From Pseudomonas sp. JUb42 (GTDB taxonomy: Bacteria > Pseudomonadota > Gammaproteobacteria > Pseudomonadales > Pseudomonadaceae), in the NCBI RefSeq assembly GCF_024807945.1, contig NZ_JANUFD010000001.1, positions 62,001-126,000 of the forward strand: DNA of 64,000 nucleotides, written 5' to 3'. Below, in pieces: positions 40,015 through 53,945 of this stretch; position 1 is the first letter of the stretch, and each line of letters starts with the position of its first letter. The translations under genes and the position numbers were made by a program. The notes beneath the pieces were generated by a model that was not told the origin of the DNA, did no database searches, and saw nothing but the letters and a program-made list of their open reading frames with translations.

Positions 40015-40632
40015 ATGGGCGTGACCAACCGGTTGGCCTGTTACTCCGACCCCGCCGACCACTATTCCCATCGCGTGCGCATCGTGCTCGCCGAGAAAGG
40101 TGTCAGCGCCGAGATCATTGATGTGGAGGCGGGCCGTCATCCGCCTAAATTGATCGAGGTGAATCCGTATGGCAGCGTGCCCACCCTGGTCGATCGTGAT
40201 CTGGCGTTGTACGAGTCGACGGTCGTGATGGAATACCTGGATGAGCGTTATCCGCACCCACCGCTGTTGCCGGTTTATCCGGTGGCGCGTGCCAACAGCC
40301 GTTTGCTGATCCATCGGATCCAGCGCGACTGGTGTGGGCTTGTGGACCTGATTCTGAATCCGCGCAGTAAAGAGTCCGAACGTGTGCAGGCCCGCAAGGA
40401 GCTGCGCGAAAGTCTGACCGGTGTTTCGCCACTGTTCCAGGAAAAGGCTTTTTTCCTCAGTGACGAGCAAAGTCTGGTCGATTGCTGTCTATTACCCATA
40501 CTCTGGCGTTTGCCCATCCTGGGTATCGAGTTGCCACGGCCGGCAAAGCCGTTGCTTGACTATATGGAGCGCCAATTTGCACGGGAGGCATTCCAGGCAA
40601 GTCTGTCTGGTGTCGAACGTGACATGCGCTAA
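40015..40632 (+). CDS. sspA: stringent starvation protein A
   Basis: A 205-residue glutathione S-transferase fold protein (GST_N start [25 protein letters not shown], conserved [21 protein letters not shown]). SspA binds RNA polymerase and influences stress and virulence transcription; GST activity is not expected. ATG at 40015 follows AGGAGGAT. sspB follows 17 bp later. Confidence 0.95.
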   Translation: MGVTNRLACYSDPADHYSHRVRIVLAEKGVSAEIIDVEAGRHPPKLIEVNPYGSVPTLVDRDLALYESTVVMEYLDERYPHPPLLPVYPVARANSRLLIHRIQRDWCGLVDLILNPRSKESERVQARKELRESLTGVSPLFQEKAFFLSDEQSLVDCCLLPILWRLPILGIELPRPAKPLLDYMERQFAREAFQASLSGVERDMR

Positions 40633-40649
40633 GGCTTAAGGAGCCGTTG

Positions 40650-41063
40650 ATGAACTCCAGTCGCCCTTATCTGATTCGTGCTCTTTATGAGTGGATCGTC
40701 GATAACGATTGCACCCCGCATATGCTGGTCAATGCGGAATACCCATCGGTTCAGGTCCCACAGGGCTTTGCCAATGATGGTCAGATTGTCCTGAACGTTT
40801 CGCCCAGCGCGGTGCGTCATCTGCACATGGATAACGAGGCTGTGAGCTTCGAGGGTCGCTTCGGTGGTGTGCCGCACACCCTGTACGTGCCCACCGGTTC
40901 CATCCTGGGGATTTATGCCCGGGAGAATGGCCAGGGCATGGTCTTCGATCTGGAGCCGCCCATGGGCGATGAGGATGACGAGATCGATATCGATGACTCG
41001 ACGCCGCCCGATGATGAGCCTCCGCGCCCATCCGGCAGGCCGAGCCTGAAGGTAGTGAAATAA
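40650..41063 (+). CDS. sspB: ClpXP adaptor SspB
   Basis: A 137-residue protein with a substrate-binding domain (about residues 5-110, RPYLIRALYEWIVDNDCTPH) that recognises ssrA tags, a Pro/Asp-rich flexible linker, and the C-terminal ClpX-docking tail ending LKVVK, equivalent to the XB motif. It delivers tagged peptides to ClpXP. A strong terminator follows directly after the stop. Confidence 0.95.
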   Translation: MNSSRPYLIRALYEWIVDNDCTPHMLVNAEYPSVQVPQGFANDGQIVLNVSPSAVRHLHMDNEAVSFEGRFGGVPHTLYVPTGSILGIYARENGQGMVFDLEPPMGDEDDEIDIDDSTPPDDEPPRPSGRPSLKVVK

Positions 41064-41067
41064 AAAA

Positions 41068-41093
41068 GGCGACCTTCGGGTCGCCTTTTTTTT
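41068..41093 (+). terminator. intrinsic terminator of sspAB
   Basis: Stem ggcgacc (41068-41074) and ggtcgcc (41079-41085) with a TTCG tetraloop and a run of eight T residues; preceded by AAAAAA, so it may also act on the reverse strand. Confidence 0.93.
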
Positions 41094-41123
41094 CTGCTGG
41101 CCCAGTTTTTTGTGGGGCTTTTT

Positions 41124-41200
41124 GTGGGAGCGAAAGCAGTATTTCAAACAAGACGATGCGTCGAATGCTCTGGCCTCTTCGCGAATGAATTCGCTCCCAC
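41124..41200. repeat. REP pair with deleted left arm
   Basis: The right arm (41178-41200) is the complete common REP unit. The left side keeps only gtgggagcgaa (41124-41134) and then goes straight into spacer-like sequence, so about 16 bp of the left arm and inner spacer have been lost. Confidence 0.8.
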
Positions 41201-41218
41201 TTTGCCTGCCATCATTGA

Positions 41219-42438
<1,220 letters not shown>

Positions 42439-42533
42439 TCAGCGGCTTCCCGGCACAGAACTGTGCAGCCCGCATAGCAAAGAGCAAAATCGGTATCTGG
42501 GTAGTGTCTGGTGCCGCGCTGTGGAACGTTGTA

Positions 42534-42905
42534 TCAACTGTCGAAGGCGTTTTTAAGCCAGTGCAGCGGAGCGTCGGGACCAGGATCACCCTCGATCGCC
42601 ACCACGTCGAAACGACAGGGGTGCTGGTTCCAGCGCGATTCTTTCTGTAAAAAAAATTGTGCGGCAAGGATGAGCTTTTCCTGTTTGCGCCGATCCACGC
42701 TTTCTCGCGCGCCGCCCCAGCCTGCGTGGCGTCGGTAGCGAACTTCGACGAATACTACTGTATCGCCGTCGAGCATGACCAGATCGAGCTCACCTCGTTT
42801 GCACGACCAGTTTTGCGTGATCGTCTGCAAACCCTGTTGCTGTAAATACAGCAGGGCGAAAGTTTCAGCTTCTCGCCCTGCGGTCCTGCGGGTATTGCCT
42901 GTCAT
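42534..42905 (-). CDS. yraN: UPF0102 protein YraN
   Basis: A 123-residue protein of the YraN/UPF0102 endonuclease-like fold, with GREAETFALLYLQQQGLQTITQNWSCKRGELDLVMLD and the EVRYRRHAGWGGA motif. The function is uncertain, with a possible Holliday-junction resolvase-related role. The ATG at 42905 overlaps the lpoA stop (TGATG), so the frame upstream of it inside lpoA is not used. Confidence 0.9.
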   Translation of the reverse strand: MTGNTRRTAGREAETFALLYLQQQGLQTITQNWSCKRGELDLVMLDGDTVVFVEVRYRRHAGWGGARESVDRRKQEKLILAAQFFLQKESRWNQHPCRFDVVAIEGDPGPDAPLHWLKNAFDS

Positions 42906-44719
42906 CAAGGAGCAGTGTTCGGCAGGCGCTGGATCTTGCCATCGACGAACTTGGCCCACGGCAACTGGCGCTCTACGCGGCGGCTAGGGTTCAGGCTGAG
43001 GCTGCCGGACAGGCCTTCAATGCGGCTGTCAGGCAAGGCCTTGAGCTGATCAAGGCGCGGAGCCAGGCGCCAGGCGTCGACACCCATGGCATACAGGCGG
43101 CCAAGCGGGCCGGCGGCTTGCGGCCATTGGGCGATGACCTGAGCGCGCAGTGGGTCTTCGGCGTTGAGCAGCCAAGGTGTTTCGCAGAACATCACGCCAT
43201 TGAGGTCGGCGTACTGGGCCTGGTCGTTGCTATTGGTGAACAGATGCGAGGTGGCATAGACCGGAACATCACCGGCGTACTGGAAGACCATGGTCGGTTT
43301 GATCTGTTGAGCCTGTTGCGGTGTGGCGGCGAGGAACATGAAATCGATGTCCTGACGACGCGACGGCTGTGCGGCCATGGCGGCACCGGTGGTGCTCTGC
43401 AGGCGCTGAGCGCGGCCTTCACTGTTGCGCAGCTGGAATAGCTCGGCGATTTGTCCGGCCAGTGCGACCGGCTGATCGACGTGTTCGGCAGCGATCATCT
43501 TGCCGCCCTTGGCTTGCCAGCTCTGACGGAATGCGTCGAGAACGCGATCACCCCATTCACCTTTCGGCACCATTGCCACAGCGCTGCGCTTGCCATCGGC
43601 CCAGGCGCGACGGGCAACTTCACGGGCTTCGTCTTCGGCGGCGAGGCCGAACTGGAAGAGCTGCGGCGGGCCGTCAGTGTTGGAGTCGCTGTAGTTCAGC
43701 GCCAGGGTGGTGATCGGCAGGCTTGGGCGGCTGGCGAGTTGCTTGACCAGCGGTTTTTCCAGTGGGCCGACGACGAGTTGCACGCCTGCGGCCTTGGCCT
43801 GGCGGTAGAACTCGTCAACGTTATTGATGCGCGAGCTGTCGAAAACCTGGATGGCTGGCGGCTTCTGCCCGGCCTGTTCGGCCTGGAAGTGCGCAGCCAT
43901 GAAGCCGTCACGCAGCGCTTTGGCGACCGAAGCCAACGAGCCTTCCTGCGGCAGCAGCAGGGCGATCTTGGTGATAGGTTCGCTGGTCAGGGCGCGCAGT
44001 TGCGCCAGGGTAGTCGGCAGTTGCTGCGCAGCGGGGTGCTTCGGATGTTGGGCTTTCCAGGTATCGATAGCGGCCTGTTGCTGCTCCAGGGTGCCGGCCT
44101 GCTTGACGCTGCGAGCCAGGCTCAACCAGCCGCCGAGGTCGTCGTCGGCAGTGCTTTGCAGCTGATCCAGTGGCAGTGCGGCAACCGAAGCCCAGATGGC
44201 ATCGTTATTGGCGGCCAATGGCTGGCCTTGCAATAGCGGGCCGGTCATGACGCGCTCACGAATGGCCGCCATGCTCTGGCCATTGGCTTCAAAGGTGCGG
44301 GCCATGGTCATGTGGGTGCGAATCTGCTGTTCAACCGGCAGTTCGGCCAGGCGTTGCAGGCTCGGATGGCTCAAGGCTGCCAATGCCGCCTGGGGCTGAT
44401 TGCGGCCCAGCGCCAGTTCTGCGGCCAGGGTGCTGGCGAAGATCTGTTGTGCGGGCTTGAGCTGATCCAGTGGCACCTGGGCCAGGATCTGCGCGGCGCG
44501 ACCGGGATTGTTTTGCTGGTTGGACAGGTCGGCGGCGCTCAGTCTGAGCAGTGCGGCCTGTTCCGGAGTCTTGGCTGTCGAGGCCTGGTCGAGCAATTGC
44601 TCGATGCTGGCGTCCGGGGTGCGAGGCAGTTCACCAAGGCTGGACGAAGGCGAACCGGCACAAGCTACCAACAGGGCAGCGAGGCAGAGGGCAGATAACA
44701 GCCGCAAGCTAGCGATCAT
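42905..44719 (-). CDS. lpoA: penicillin-binding protein activator LpoA (LppC)
   Basis: A 604-residue lipoprotein. It has a signal peptide with lipobox LVAC (MIASLRLLSALCLAALLVAC), a TPR-like N-terminal half (about 30-250) and a C-terminal LivJ-type periplasmic-binding-protein-like domain (about 255-600; ITKIALLLPQEGSLASVAKALRDGF). It activates PBP1A from the outer membrane. The ATG at 44719 gives the signal peptide; upstream in-frame codons do not. Confidence 0.93.
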   Translation of the reverse strand: MIASLRLLSALCLAALLVACAGSPSSSLGELPRTPDASIEQLLDQASTAKTPEQAALLRLSAADLSNQQNNPGRAAQILAQVPLDQLKPAQQIFASTLAAELALGRNQPQAALAALSHPSLQRLAELPVEQQIRTHMTMARTFEANGQSMAAIRERVMTGPLLQGQPLAANNDAIWASVAALPLDQLQSTADDDLGGWLSLARSVKQAGTLEQQQAAIDTWKAQHPKHPAAQQLPTTLAQLRALTSEPITKIALLLPQEGSLASVAKALRDGFMAAHFQAEQAGQKPPAIQVFDSSRINNVDEFYRQAKAAGVQLVVGPLEKPLVKQLASRPSLPITTLALNYSDSNTDGPPQLFQFGLAAEDEAREVARRAWADGKRSAVAMVPKGEWGDRVLDAFRQSWQAKGGKMIAAEHVDQPVALAGQIAELFQLRNSEGRAQRLQSTTGAAMAAQPSRRQDIDFMFLAATPQQAQQIKPTMVFQYAGDVPVYATSHLFTNSNDQAQYADLNGVMFCETPWLLNAEDPLRAQVIAQWPQAAGPLGRLYAMGVDAWRLAPRLDQLKALPDSRIEGLSGSLSLNPSRRVERQLPWAKFVDGKIQRLPNTAP

Positions 44720-44992
44720 GTATATGTTCCTGATACTCGAGCAAATTAGCGGGGAATTGTACCCAAGCACTGGCCGGGGCGCGACGTTGGTGGCGTTTAA
44801 AGCGGTGATATAAGTCGCAGACTTGGATTTGACCGAGCAATTGCGCAGGTTTTCTTTTGTTTCAAGTGAAGATAATGCGTTTCAATCATGTTCTTGCTCC
44901 TTGTTATGGCCCGCATGTCCTTGTATCGGCAGCTTAGCCTGTACAATGGCTTTCTTTTTTAAATGCATGGCTACAGCTATTGAGGTGGCGTT
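44720..44992. other. divergent lpoA/rsmI intergenic region
   Basis: 273 bp separating two divergent operons. It is locally A/T-richer near 44850-44880 and must hold both promoters, but I cannot assign a convincing -35/-10 pair on either strand. No ORF or hairpin of note is seen. Confidence 0.6.
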
Positions 44993-45865
44993 TTGACTGC
45001 TACAGGTGCTTTGAATTCCACGACCGGTTCGCTTTATGTGGTGGCGACGCCCATCGGCAATCTGGATGACATGAGCGTTCGGGCCCTGAAGGTACTGCGC
45101 GAGGTGGCCTTGATCGCTGCTGAAGATACCCGGCACTCGTTACGGTTGATGCAACACTTTGGTATCCCGACGCCGTTGGCGGCCTGCCATGAGCACAACG
45201 AACGGGACGAGGGCAGCCGCTTTATCGCGCGTCTGCTGGCGGGGGATAACGTCGCGCTGATTTCCGATGCCGGTACGCCGTTGATTTCCGACCCCGGCTA
45301 TCACCTGGTGCGTCAGGCGCGGGCGGCGGGGATTCCTGTGGTGCCGGTGCCGGGTGCCTGCGCCCTGATCGCTGCGCTCTCGGCGGCCGGCCTGCCATCG
45401 GACCGCTTCATTTTCGAGGGCTTCCTGCCTGCCAAGGCAGTGGGGCGTCGCGCTCGTCTGGAATTGCTCAAGGAAGAACCGCGCACGCTGATCTTCTATG
45501 AGGCGCCGCATCGCATTCTTGAGTGTCTGCAGGATCTGGAAGAAGTCTTCGGCGGCGAGCGTGCGGCGGTGCTGGGTCGCGAGCTGACCAAGACCTTCGA
45601 GACGCTCAAGGGGCTGCCGCTGGCCGAACTGCGTGCCTTTGTTGAGGGCGACAGCAATCAGCAACGCGGCGAGTGCGTGGTGTTGGTCGCGGGTTGGACG
45701 GAGCCGGAAGGCGAAGATGTCATCGGCACCGAAGCGCGGCGCATTCTCGATCTGCTGCTTGAGGAAATGCCCCTCAAGCGCGCGGCGGCATTGGCGGCGC
45801 AGATTACTGGCGTACGCAAGAATCTGCTCTACCAGGTTGCCCTGGACAAGCAAAAGCCCGAGTAA
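44993..45865 (+). CDS. rsmI: 16S rRNA 2'-O-methyltransferase RsmI
   Basis: A 290-residue SAM-dependent methyltransferase of the tetrapyrrole-methylase fold, with GSLYVVATPIGNLDDMSVRALKVL, AAEDTRHSLRLM and SDAGTPLISDPGYHLV. It methylates C1402 of 16S rRNA. The start is a TTG at 44993, with GAGG at 44982-44985; the next in-frame ATG lies after the first motif, so TTG is used. It is directly followed by rnpB on the same strand. Confidence 0.94.
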   Translation: MTATGALNSTTGSLYVVATPIGNLDDMSVRALKVLREVALIAAEDTRHSLRLMQHFGIPTPLAACHEHNERDEGSRFIARLLAGDNVALISDAGTPLISDPGYHLVRQARAAGIPVVPVPGACALIAALSAAGLPSDRFIFEGFLPAKAVGRRARLELLKEEPRTLIFYEAPHRILECLQDLEEVFGGERAAVLGRELTKTFETLKGLPLAELRAFVEGDSNQQRGECVVLVAGWTEPEGEDVIGTEARRILDLLLEEMPLKRAAALAAQITGVRKNLLYQVALDKQKPE

Positions 45866-45935
45866 GTCGCTGTAACGAAACGGTAATGGACGGAGTAAAA
45901 GCTTGTCCTGAAGCCTTGGTGTCGATAACCTTGGC

Positions 45936-46299
45936 GGTGGAGAGTCGATTGGACAGTCGCTGCCCCTTTTGGTTCGCCATTTAGGGGGGGAGGAAAGTCC
46001 GGGCTCCATAGGGCAGAGTGCCAGGTAACGCCTGGGAGGCGCGAGCCTACGGAAAGTGCCACAGAAAATAACCGCCTAAGCGCTTCGGCGCCGGTAAGGG
46101 TGAAAAGGTGCGGTAAGAGCGCACCGCACGTCTGGTAACAGTTCGTGGCTAGGCAAACCCCACTCGGAGCAAGACCAAATAGGGTTCCTAGGCGTGGCCC
46201 GCGCTGGAACCGGGTAGGTTGCTAAAGACGTCCAGTGATGGCCGTCGTAGAGGAATGACTGTCCTCGACAGAACCCGGCTTACAGATCGACTCTCCACC
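45936..46299 (+). ncRNA. rnpB: RNase P RNA (class A)
   Basis: The bacterial RNase P RNA, catalytic for 5' tRNA processing. The termini ggtggagagtcgat and atcgactctccacc pair as helix P1. Diagnostic elements are present: GGACAGTCGC near the start, 'gaggaaagtccgggc' (CR-I), 'agggtgaaaaggtg', 'acagaaa', and near the 3' end 'cgtagaggaatgactgtcctcgacagaacccggctta'. Exact ends are estimated to a few bases. A T-rich stretch follows. Confidence 0.96.
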
Positions 46300-46504
46300 T
46301 TTCCCCTCTTTCTGTTTTTCGCAAGCAGAAGCGCTCGTCGGTAATACCGAAAAAATCTTATATGTGACAAATCACTTTAACTTCGACACGTAGCTTTCTG
46401 AGCTGTCGCGAGTTTATCTGGCAAAACCTCACCTAAATTCTCTTCCGTCATCCGAAACCGCTGCTAAATCTCCGTTCTGTAAGGGTTTTCCTTAGGACGG
46501 CGCC

Positions 46505-46590
46505 TTGACGGTGTGGTGGACGCATTCCTATAGTGTGCGCAAGTGGCAGAAAGTGGCATGAAGTGGGTTTTTTCAGCGCAAATAGTTAGA
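46505..46590 (+). promoter_or_regulatory. dcw promoter with MraZ repeats
   Basis: TTGACG (46505-46510), 18-nt spacer and TATAGT (46529-46534) make a strong sigma-70 promoter. Immediately downstream three aagtggc/aagtggg repeats occur with 10-bp spacing (about 46541-46568), as expected for MraZ, which represses its own operon. The 205 bp between rnpB and this promoter hold no gene that I can recognise. Confidence 0.78.
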
Positions 46591-46606
46591 ATTCGGAGAA
46601 TGCGCC

Positions 46607-47062
46607 GTGTTTCGTGGTGCCAACGCAATCAATCTCGACGCCAAGGGACGTCTCGCTATGCCGAGCCGGTACCGCGACGAGCTCGATTCGCGCAGTGGTG
46701 GCCAGTTGATAGTGACTATTGACGCTGTAGACCCTTGCTTATGCCTTTACCCACTTTCCGAGTGGGAACTGATCGAAGCCAAATTGCGCGAACTGGCAAC
46801 TTTTCGCGAAGAGAACCGCCGCTTGCAGCGACTCTTGATCGGCAATGCCGTCGACCTGGAGCTGGATGGCAGCGGTCGTTTTGTTGTTCCTCCGCGTTTG
46901 CGCGACTACGCCAAGCTGGATAAGCGCGTGATGTTGGTGGGGCAACTGAACAAGTTTCAATTGTGGGACGAGGACGCCTGGAACGCTCTTGCTGATGCGG
47001 ATCTTGCGGCCATTCAAAAACCTGGCGCGATGCCTGATGAACTGCGTGATCTGATTCTGTGA
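46607..47062 (+). CDS. mraZ: transcriptional regulator MraZ
   Basis: A 151-residue protein with two SpoVT/AbrB-like swapped-hairpin DNA-binding domains ([23 protein letters not shown] and [20 protein letters not shown]). It binds the repeats in its own promoter and tunes the dcw cluster. It overlaps rsmH by 4 nt (GTGA). Confidence 0.95.
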   Translation: MFRGANAINLDAKGRLAMPSRYRDELDSRSGGQLIVTIDAVDPCLCLYPLSEWELIEAKLRELATFREENRRLQRLLIGNAVDLELDGSGRFVVPPRLRDYAKLDKRVMLVGQLNKFQLWDEDAWNALADADLAAIQKPGAMPDELRDLIL

Positions 47063-48002
47063 CTATAAATAGCGGCTTTACCCACATCACCGTATTGCTC
47101 GACGAGGCTGTAGAGGCTCTCGCGGTGCGTTCTGGTGGCTGCTATCTGGATGGCACGTTCGGGCGCGGCGGGCATAGCCGGTTGATACTCCAGCATTTGG
47201 GCCCTGATGGCAGGTTGCTAGGGTTCGACAAGGATCCTCAAGCGATTGCCACCGGGCAAGCGCTAGCGGCCGAAGACGGCCGCTTTGTCATTGTGCAGCG
47301 CAGCTTTGCCGAGCTGGGCAGCGAGCTGCAAACCCGCGGTCTTGAAGGTAAGGTCGGCGGCATTCTGCTGGACCTGGGCGTGTCGTCGCCGCAACTGGAC
47401 GACCCTGAGCGCGGCTTCAGCTTCATGAACGACGGCCCTCTGGATATGCGCATGGACCCGAGCCGGGGCATGAGTGCCGCCGAGTTCATCGCCACCGCGC
47501 CTGTTGAAGAAATCGCCCGTGTCTTCAAGGAATACGGCGAAGAGCGTTTTGCCAAGCGCATGGCCGGTGCTGTCGTGGCGCGCCGCGCAGTGCAGCCGTT
47601 CGAGCGCACTGGCGATCTGGCCGAAGTGCTCAAGGTTGCCAACCCTGCCTGGGAAAAGGGCAAGAACCCGGCGACCCGTGCGTTCCAGGGCCTGCGTATT
47701 CACGTCAACAACGAACTGGGCGATCTGGAAGCCGGTCTTGAAGCTGCCCTGGAGGCCCTGGAGGTCGGTGGCCGCCTGGTAGTCATCAGCTTCCATTCGC
47801 TGGAAGACCGTATCGTCAAACTGTTCATGCGCAAGCTGGTCAAGGGCGAGGCGGACAACATGCCGCGCAACCTGCCGATCCAGCACAAGGTGTTCGAACC
47901 GAAGATCCGTCTGGTCGGCAAGGCGCAGTTCGCTTCCGATGAAGAGACCCGTGCCAACCCGCGTTCGCGCAGCGCTGTCATGCGTGTGGCGGAGAAGCTC
48001 CG

Positions 48003-48006
<4 letters not shown>
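47059..48006 (+). CDS. rsmH: 16S rRNA (cytosine1402-N4)-methyltransferase RsmH
   Basis: A 315-residue methyltransferase (MraW) with [19 protein letters not shown] as SAM motif I and [18 protein letters not shown], which with RsmI, encoded at 44993-45865, makes m4Cm1402 in the ribosomal P site. It starts with GTG at 47059 overlapping the mraZ stop. Confidence 0.95.
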
Positions 48007-50031
<2,025 letters not shown>

Positions 50032-50032
<1 letters not shown>

Positions 50033-51495
50033 TGTCGCTTAATTTGAACAAGCTGTTTCCCCATGCCGAGCGCGATCTGTTGATTCGCGAGCTGGCACTC
50101 GACAGCCGCAAGGTGCGCGCCGGTGATCTGTTCCTGGCAGTCCCCGGTGGCAAGGTCGATGGTCGTGAACATATCGCCGATGCCCTGAACCGTGGCGCTG
50201 CCGCCGTGGCCTACGAGGCGGCGGGCGCGACTGTACTGCCGATCACCGATGTACCGTTGATCCCGGTAAAAAGCCTGGCGGCTCAGTTGTCCGCCGTGGC
50301 CGGGCGCTTCTACGGCGATCCGAGCCGCAGCCTGAATCTGGTCGGCGTTACCGGCACCAATGGCAAGACCAGCGTTACCCAGCTTGTGGCTCAGGCCCTT
50401 GATCTGCTCGGCCAGCCTTGCGGCTTGCTCGGCACCTTGGGCAGCGGTTTCCATGGCGCCCTGCAGAGCGGCATGCTGACCACGCCCGACGCCATTTCGG
50501 TACAGGCCACACTTTCTGAATTGAAGAAAGCCGGTGCTCGCGCCGTAGCCATGGAAGTGTCTTCCCATGGCCTGGATCAGGGGCGTGTAGCGGCCCTGGC
50601 CTTCGATGTTGCAGTGCTGACCAACCTGTCCCGGGACCACCTGGATTACCACGGCACCATGCAGGCCTATGGCGATGCCAAGGCGAAACTGTTTGCCTGG
50701 CCGAACCTGGCCTGCCGGGTCATCAACCTGGACGACGAGTTCGGTCGCCGCCTGGCTGACGAAGAGCATGAGTCGCGGTTGATCACCTACAGCCTGCTGG
50801 ATTCTGCCGCTTCTCTTTATTGCCGCGATGCGCAGTTCGACGATGATGGTGTGCGCGCCACGCTGGTAACCCGTCATGGCGAGCATTTCCTGCGCAGTAC
50901 GCTGCTCGGGCGCTTCAACCTGAGCAACGTGCTGGCCGCAGTCGGCGCCTTGTTGGGCATGGATTACGCCCTGGATGAAATTCTTGCGGTGCTTCCGAAG
51001 CTGGAAGGCCCGGCGGGCCGCATTCAGCGTCTGGGTGGCGGCGCGAAGCCACTGGTTGTGGTCGATTACGCCCACACCCCCGATGCCCTGGAAAAAGTTC
51101 TCGAAGCCTTGCGTCCCCATGCCAAAGGCCAGTTGCTGTGCCTGTTCGGCTGTGGTGGCGACCGTGATCGCGGCAAGCGTCCGTTGATGGCCGAAGTCGC
51201 CGAGCGTCTGGCTGATGGCGTGCTGGTCACCGATGACAACCCGCGCAGTGAAGTACCGACGGCAATCTTCGACGATATCCGCCCCGGCTTCCTCGCTGTG
51301 GATAAAGTGCGTTTTGTCGAGGGCCGTGGTCAGGCTATCGCCGAGCTGATCGCCGCTGCCAATGCTGGCGATGTGCTGGTCTTGGCGGGCAAAGGTCACG
51401 AGGACTATCAAGAAATCAATGGCCAGCGCCATGCGTTCTCCGATCTGGAAGAAGCGGCCAAGGCCCTGGCGGCGTGGGAGGTGGCTCATGCTTAA
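50032..51495 (+). CDS. murE: UDP-MurNAc-L-Ala-D-Glu:meso-DAP ligase MurE
   Basis: A 487-residue Mur ligase: ATP loop VTGTNGKTSV and the DNPR motif in LVTDDNPRSEVP, which marks meso-diaminopimelate as the substrate rather than lysine. It adds the third peptide residue. It overlaps ftsI by one base and murF by 8 nt. Confidence 0.97.
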
Positions 51496-52858
51496 GCCAC
51501 TGTTCCTGCACGAACTGCTCACACCTCTGGATGCCCGGCTGATTGGCGACGATTGCAGCTTCGATAGCGTCAGCATCGACAGCCGCTCGATAAAGCCAGG
51601 TCAATTGTTCGTAGCCCTGACCGGTCCGCGTTTCGACGGTCATGATTACCTGGAGCAGGTCTGCGACAGCGGCGCCGTGGCAGCTCTGGTCGAGCGCGAA
51701 ATTGCCGATGCACCGTTGGCGCAACTGGTTGTTCAGGATACCCGCAAGGCCCTGGCCCAGATGGGCGCGCTGAGTCGCAATGCCTTTATCGACCGGCCAG
51801 TGGCTGCGGTCACCGGTTCCAGCGGCAAGACCACGGTCAAGGAGATGCTTGCCAGCATCCTGCGCACTCGCGGTCCGGTCCTGGCTACCCGTGGCAATCT
51901 CAACAATGAGTTGGGTGTGCCGCTGACGCTGCTGGATCTGAACACCGACTATGCCGCTGCCGTGATCGAATTGGGCGCCTCGCGGGTCGGTGAAATTGCC
52001 TTTACCGTCAGCCTGACTCAGCCTCATGTGGCGATCATCACCAACGCCGGGACCGCCCATGTCGGCGAGTTCGGCGGCCCGGACAAGATTGTCGAGGCCA
52101 AGGGCGAGATTATCGAAGGGCTCAATGCCACCGGCACCGCTGTGCTCAACCTGGACGACAAGGCTTTCCCGATCTGGAAGGCCCGTGCAGGCGGTCGGCC
52201 GTTGCTGAGTTTCTCCCTGAATAACCCGGCGGCCGACCTGTATGCCAGTGATCTGCATGTGGATCCGCGCGGCTGCCCGGCCTTTACCCTGCATAGCCCT
52301 GATGGCTCGGCGGCGGTGCAACTGAATCTGCTCGGCACTCACAACGTGACCAATGCCATGGCCGCCGCCGCTGCCGCGAGCGCCCTGGGCGTGAGCCTGA
52401 GCGGCATCGTTGAAGGCCTGAACAGTGTGCAGCCGGTCAAGGGCCGCACTGTGGCCCAGCTGTCGAGCAAAGGGCTGCGGGTCATCGATGACACCTATAA
52501 CGCCAACCCGACTTCGGTGAACGCCGCCGTCGATATCCTCGCCGGTTTTGCCGGGCGTACCGTACTGGTACTGGGTGATATCGGTGAGCTGGGCGACTGG
52601 GCCGAACAGGGTCATCACGATGTCGGCGCCTATGCCGCCGGCAAAGTCTCGGCGTTGTACGCCGTTGGTCCGTTGATGGTTCACGCCGTGCGCGCCTTCG
52701 GCGAGCATGCGCGCCATTTTGCCAATCAGGCTGACCTGATTGCTGCTCTGGATGCCGAGCAGGACACTCAAACAACCATTTTGATCAAGGGTTCGCGCAG
52801 CGCAGCAATGGAAAACGTCGTTGCTGCCTTGTGCGCTACCAGCCTGGAGAAACATTAA
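51488..52858 (+). CDS. murF: UDP-MurNAc-tripeptide:D-Ala-D-Ala ligase MurF
   Basis: A 456-residue Mur ligase with [14 protein letters not shown] and the [20 protein letters not shown] block typical of MurF. It adds D-Ala-D-Ala to complete the UDP-MurNAc-pentapeptide. ATG at 51488 lies within the end of murE; the frame is open farther upstream but is not family-like. Confidence 0.96.
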   Translation: MLKPLFLHELLTPLDARLIGDDCSFDSVSIDSRSIKPGQLFVALTGPRFDGHDYLEQVCDSGAVAALVEREIADAPLAQLVVQDTRKALAQMGALSRNAFIDRPVAAVTGSSGKTTVKEMLASILRTRGPVLATRGNLNNELGVPLTLLDLNTDYAAAVIELGASRVGEIAFTVSLTQPHVAIITNAGTAHVGEFGGPDKIVEAKGEIIEGLNATGTAVLNLDDKAFPIWKARAGGRPLLSFSLNNPAADLYASDLHVDPRGCPAFTLHSPDGSAAVQLNLLGTHNVTNAMAAAAAASALGVSLSGIVEGLNSVQPVKGRTVAQLSSKGLRVIDDTYNANPTSVNAAVDILAGFAGRTVLVLGDIGELGDWAEQGHHDVGAYAAGKVSALYAVGPLMVHAVRAFGEHARHFANQADLIAALDAEQDTQTTILIKGSRSAAMENVVAALCATSLEKH

Positions 52859-53940
52859 TGCTGCTGCTGTTGGCCGAGTATCTACAACAGTTCTACAAAG
52901 GCTTTGCGGTCTTTCAGTACCTGACTCTGCGCGGGATTCTCGGCGTGCTGACGGCACTGTCGCTGTCGCTGTGCCTGGGGCCATGGATGATTCGCGCCCT
53001 GCAGAATCGGCAGATCGGTCAATCCGTGCGCAACGATGGGCCGCAGTCGCACTTGTCCAAATCCGGCACGCCGACCATGGGTGGCGCGCTGATCCTGTCG
53101 GCCATCGGCATCAGTACCCTGTTGTGGGCTGACCTGAGCAACCGTTATGTTTGGGTCGTGCTGGCCGTGACCCTGCTGTTCGGTGCGATTGGCTGGGTTG
53201 ACGACTATCGCAAGGTGATCGAGAAGAACTCCAAGGGCCTGCCAAGCCGCTGGAAGTACTTCTGGCAGTCGGTGTTCGGCCTGTGCGCGGCGATCTTCCT
53301 TTATATGACTGCGCAATCGCCGGTGGAAACCACCCTGCTGATCCCGATGCTCAAGGATGTCGGTATCCCTCTGGGTGCCGGCTTCATTGTCCTGACCTAT
53401 TTCGTCATCGTCGGCTCCAGTAACGCGGTCAACCTGACCGACGGTCTCGACGGCCTGGCCATCATGCCCACGGTCATGGTCGGCGGCGCACTGGGGATCT
53501 TCGCCTACCTGTCGGGTAACGTGAAATTCGCCGAATACCTGCTGATTCCTTATGTACCGGGCGCCGGTGAGCTGATCGTGTTCTGCGGCGCGCTGATCGG
53601 TGCGGGCCTGGGCTTCCTCTGGTTCAACACCTATCCGGCCCAGGTCTTCATGGGTGACGTCGGTGCCCTGGCACTGGGCGCCGCACTGGGCACCATCGCC
53701 GTGATTGTTCGTCAGGAAATCGTCCTGTTCATCATGGGCGGTGTGTTCGTGATGGAGACCCTGTCAGTGGTGATTCAGGTTGCGTCCTTTAAGCTGACCG
53801 GTCGCCGTGTTTTCCGCATGGCGCCCATCCATCACCACTTTGAACTCAAGGGCTGGCCCGAGCCACGCGTGATCGTCCGTTTCTGGATCATCACCGTGAT
53901 TCTCGTATTGGTCGGCCTTGCCACGCTGAAGTTGAGGTAG
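52858..53940 (+). CDS. mraY: phospho-MurNAc-pentapeptide transferase MraY
   Basis: A 360-residue polytopic membrane enzyme. Catalytic DDY appears as [32 protein letters not shown] and the [15 protein letters not shown] loops are present, along with the HHH-like [10 protein letters not shown]. It forms lipid I on undecaprenyl phosphate. The start overlaps the murF stop by one base (TAATG). Confidence 0.97.
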   Translation: MLLLLAEYLQQFYKGFAVFQYLTLRGILGVLTALSLSLCLGPWMIRALQNRQIGQSVRNDGPQSHLSKSGTPTMGGALILSAIGISTLLWADLSNRYVWVVLAVTLLFGAIGWVDDYRKVIEKNSKGLPSRWKYFWQSVFGLCAAIFLYMTAQSPVETTLLIPMLKDVGIPLGAGFIVLTYFVIVGSSNAVNLTDGLDGLAIMPTVMVGGALGIFAYLSGNVKFAEYLLIPYVPGAGELIVFCGALIGAGLGFLWFNTYPAQVFMGDVGALALGAALGTIAVIVRQEIVLFIMGGVFVMETLSVVIQVASFKLTGRRVFRMAPIHHHFELKGWPEPRVIVRFWIITVILVLVGLATLKLR

Positions 53941-53945
53941 AACGA

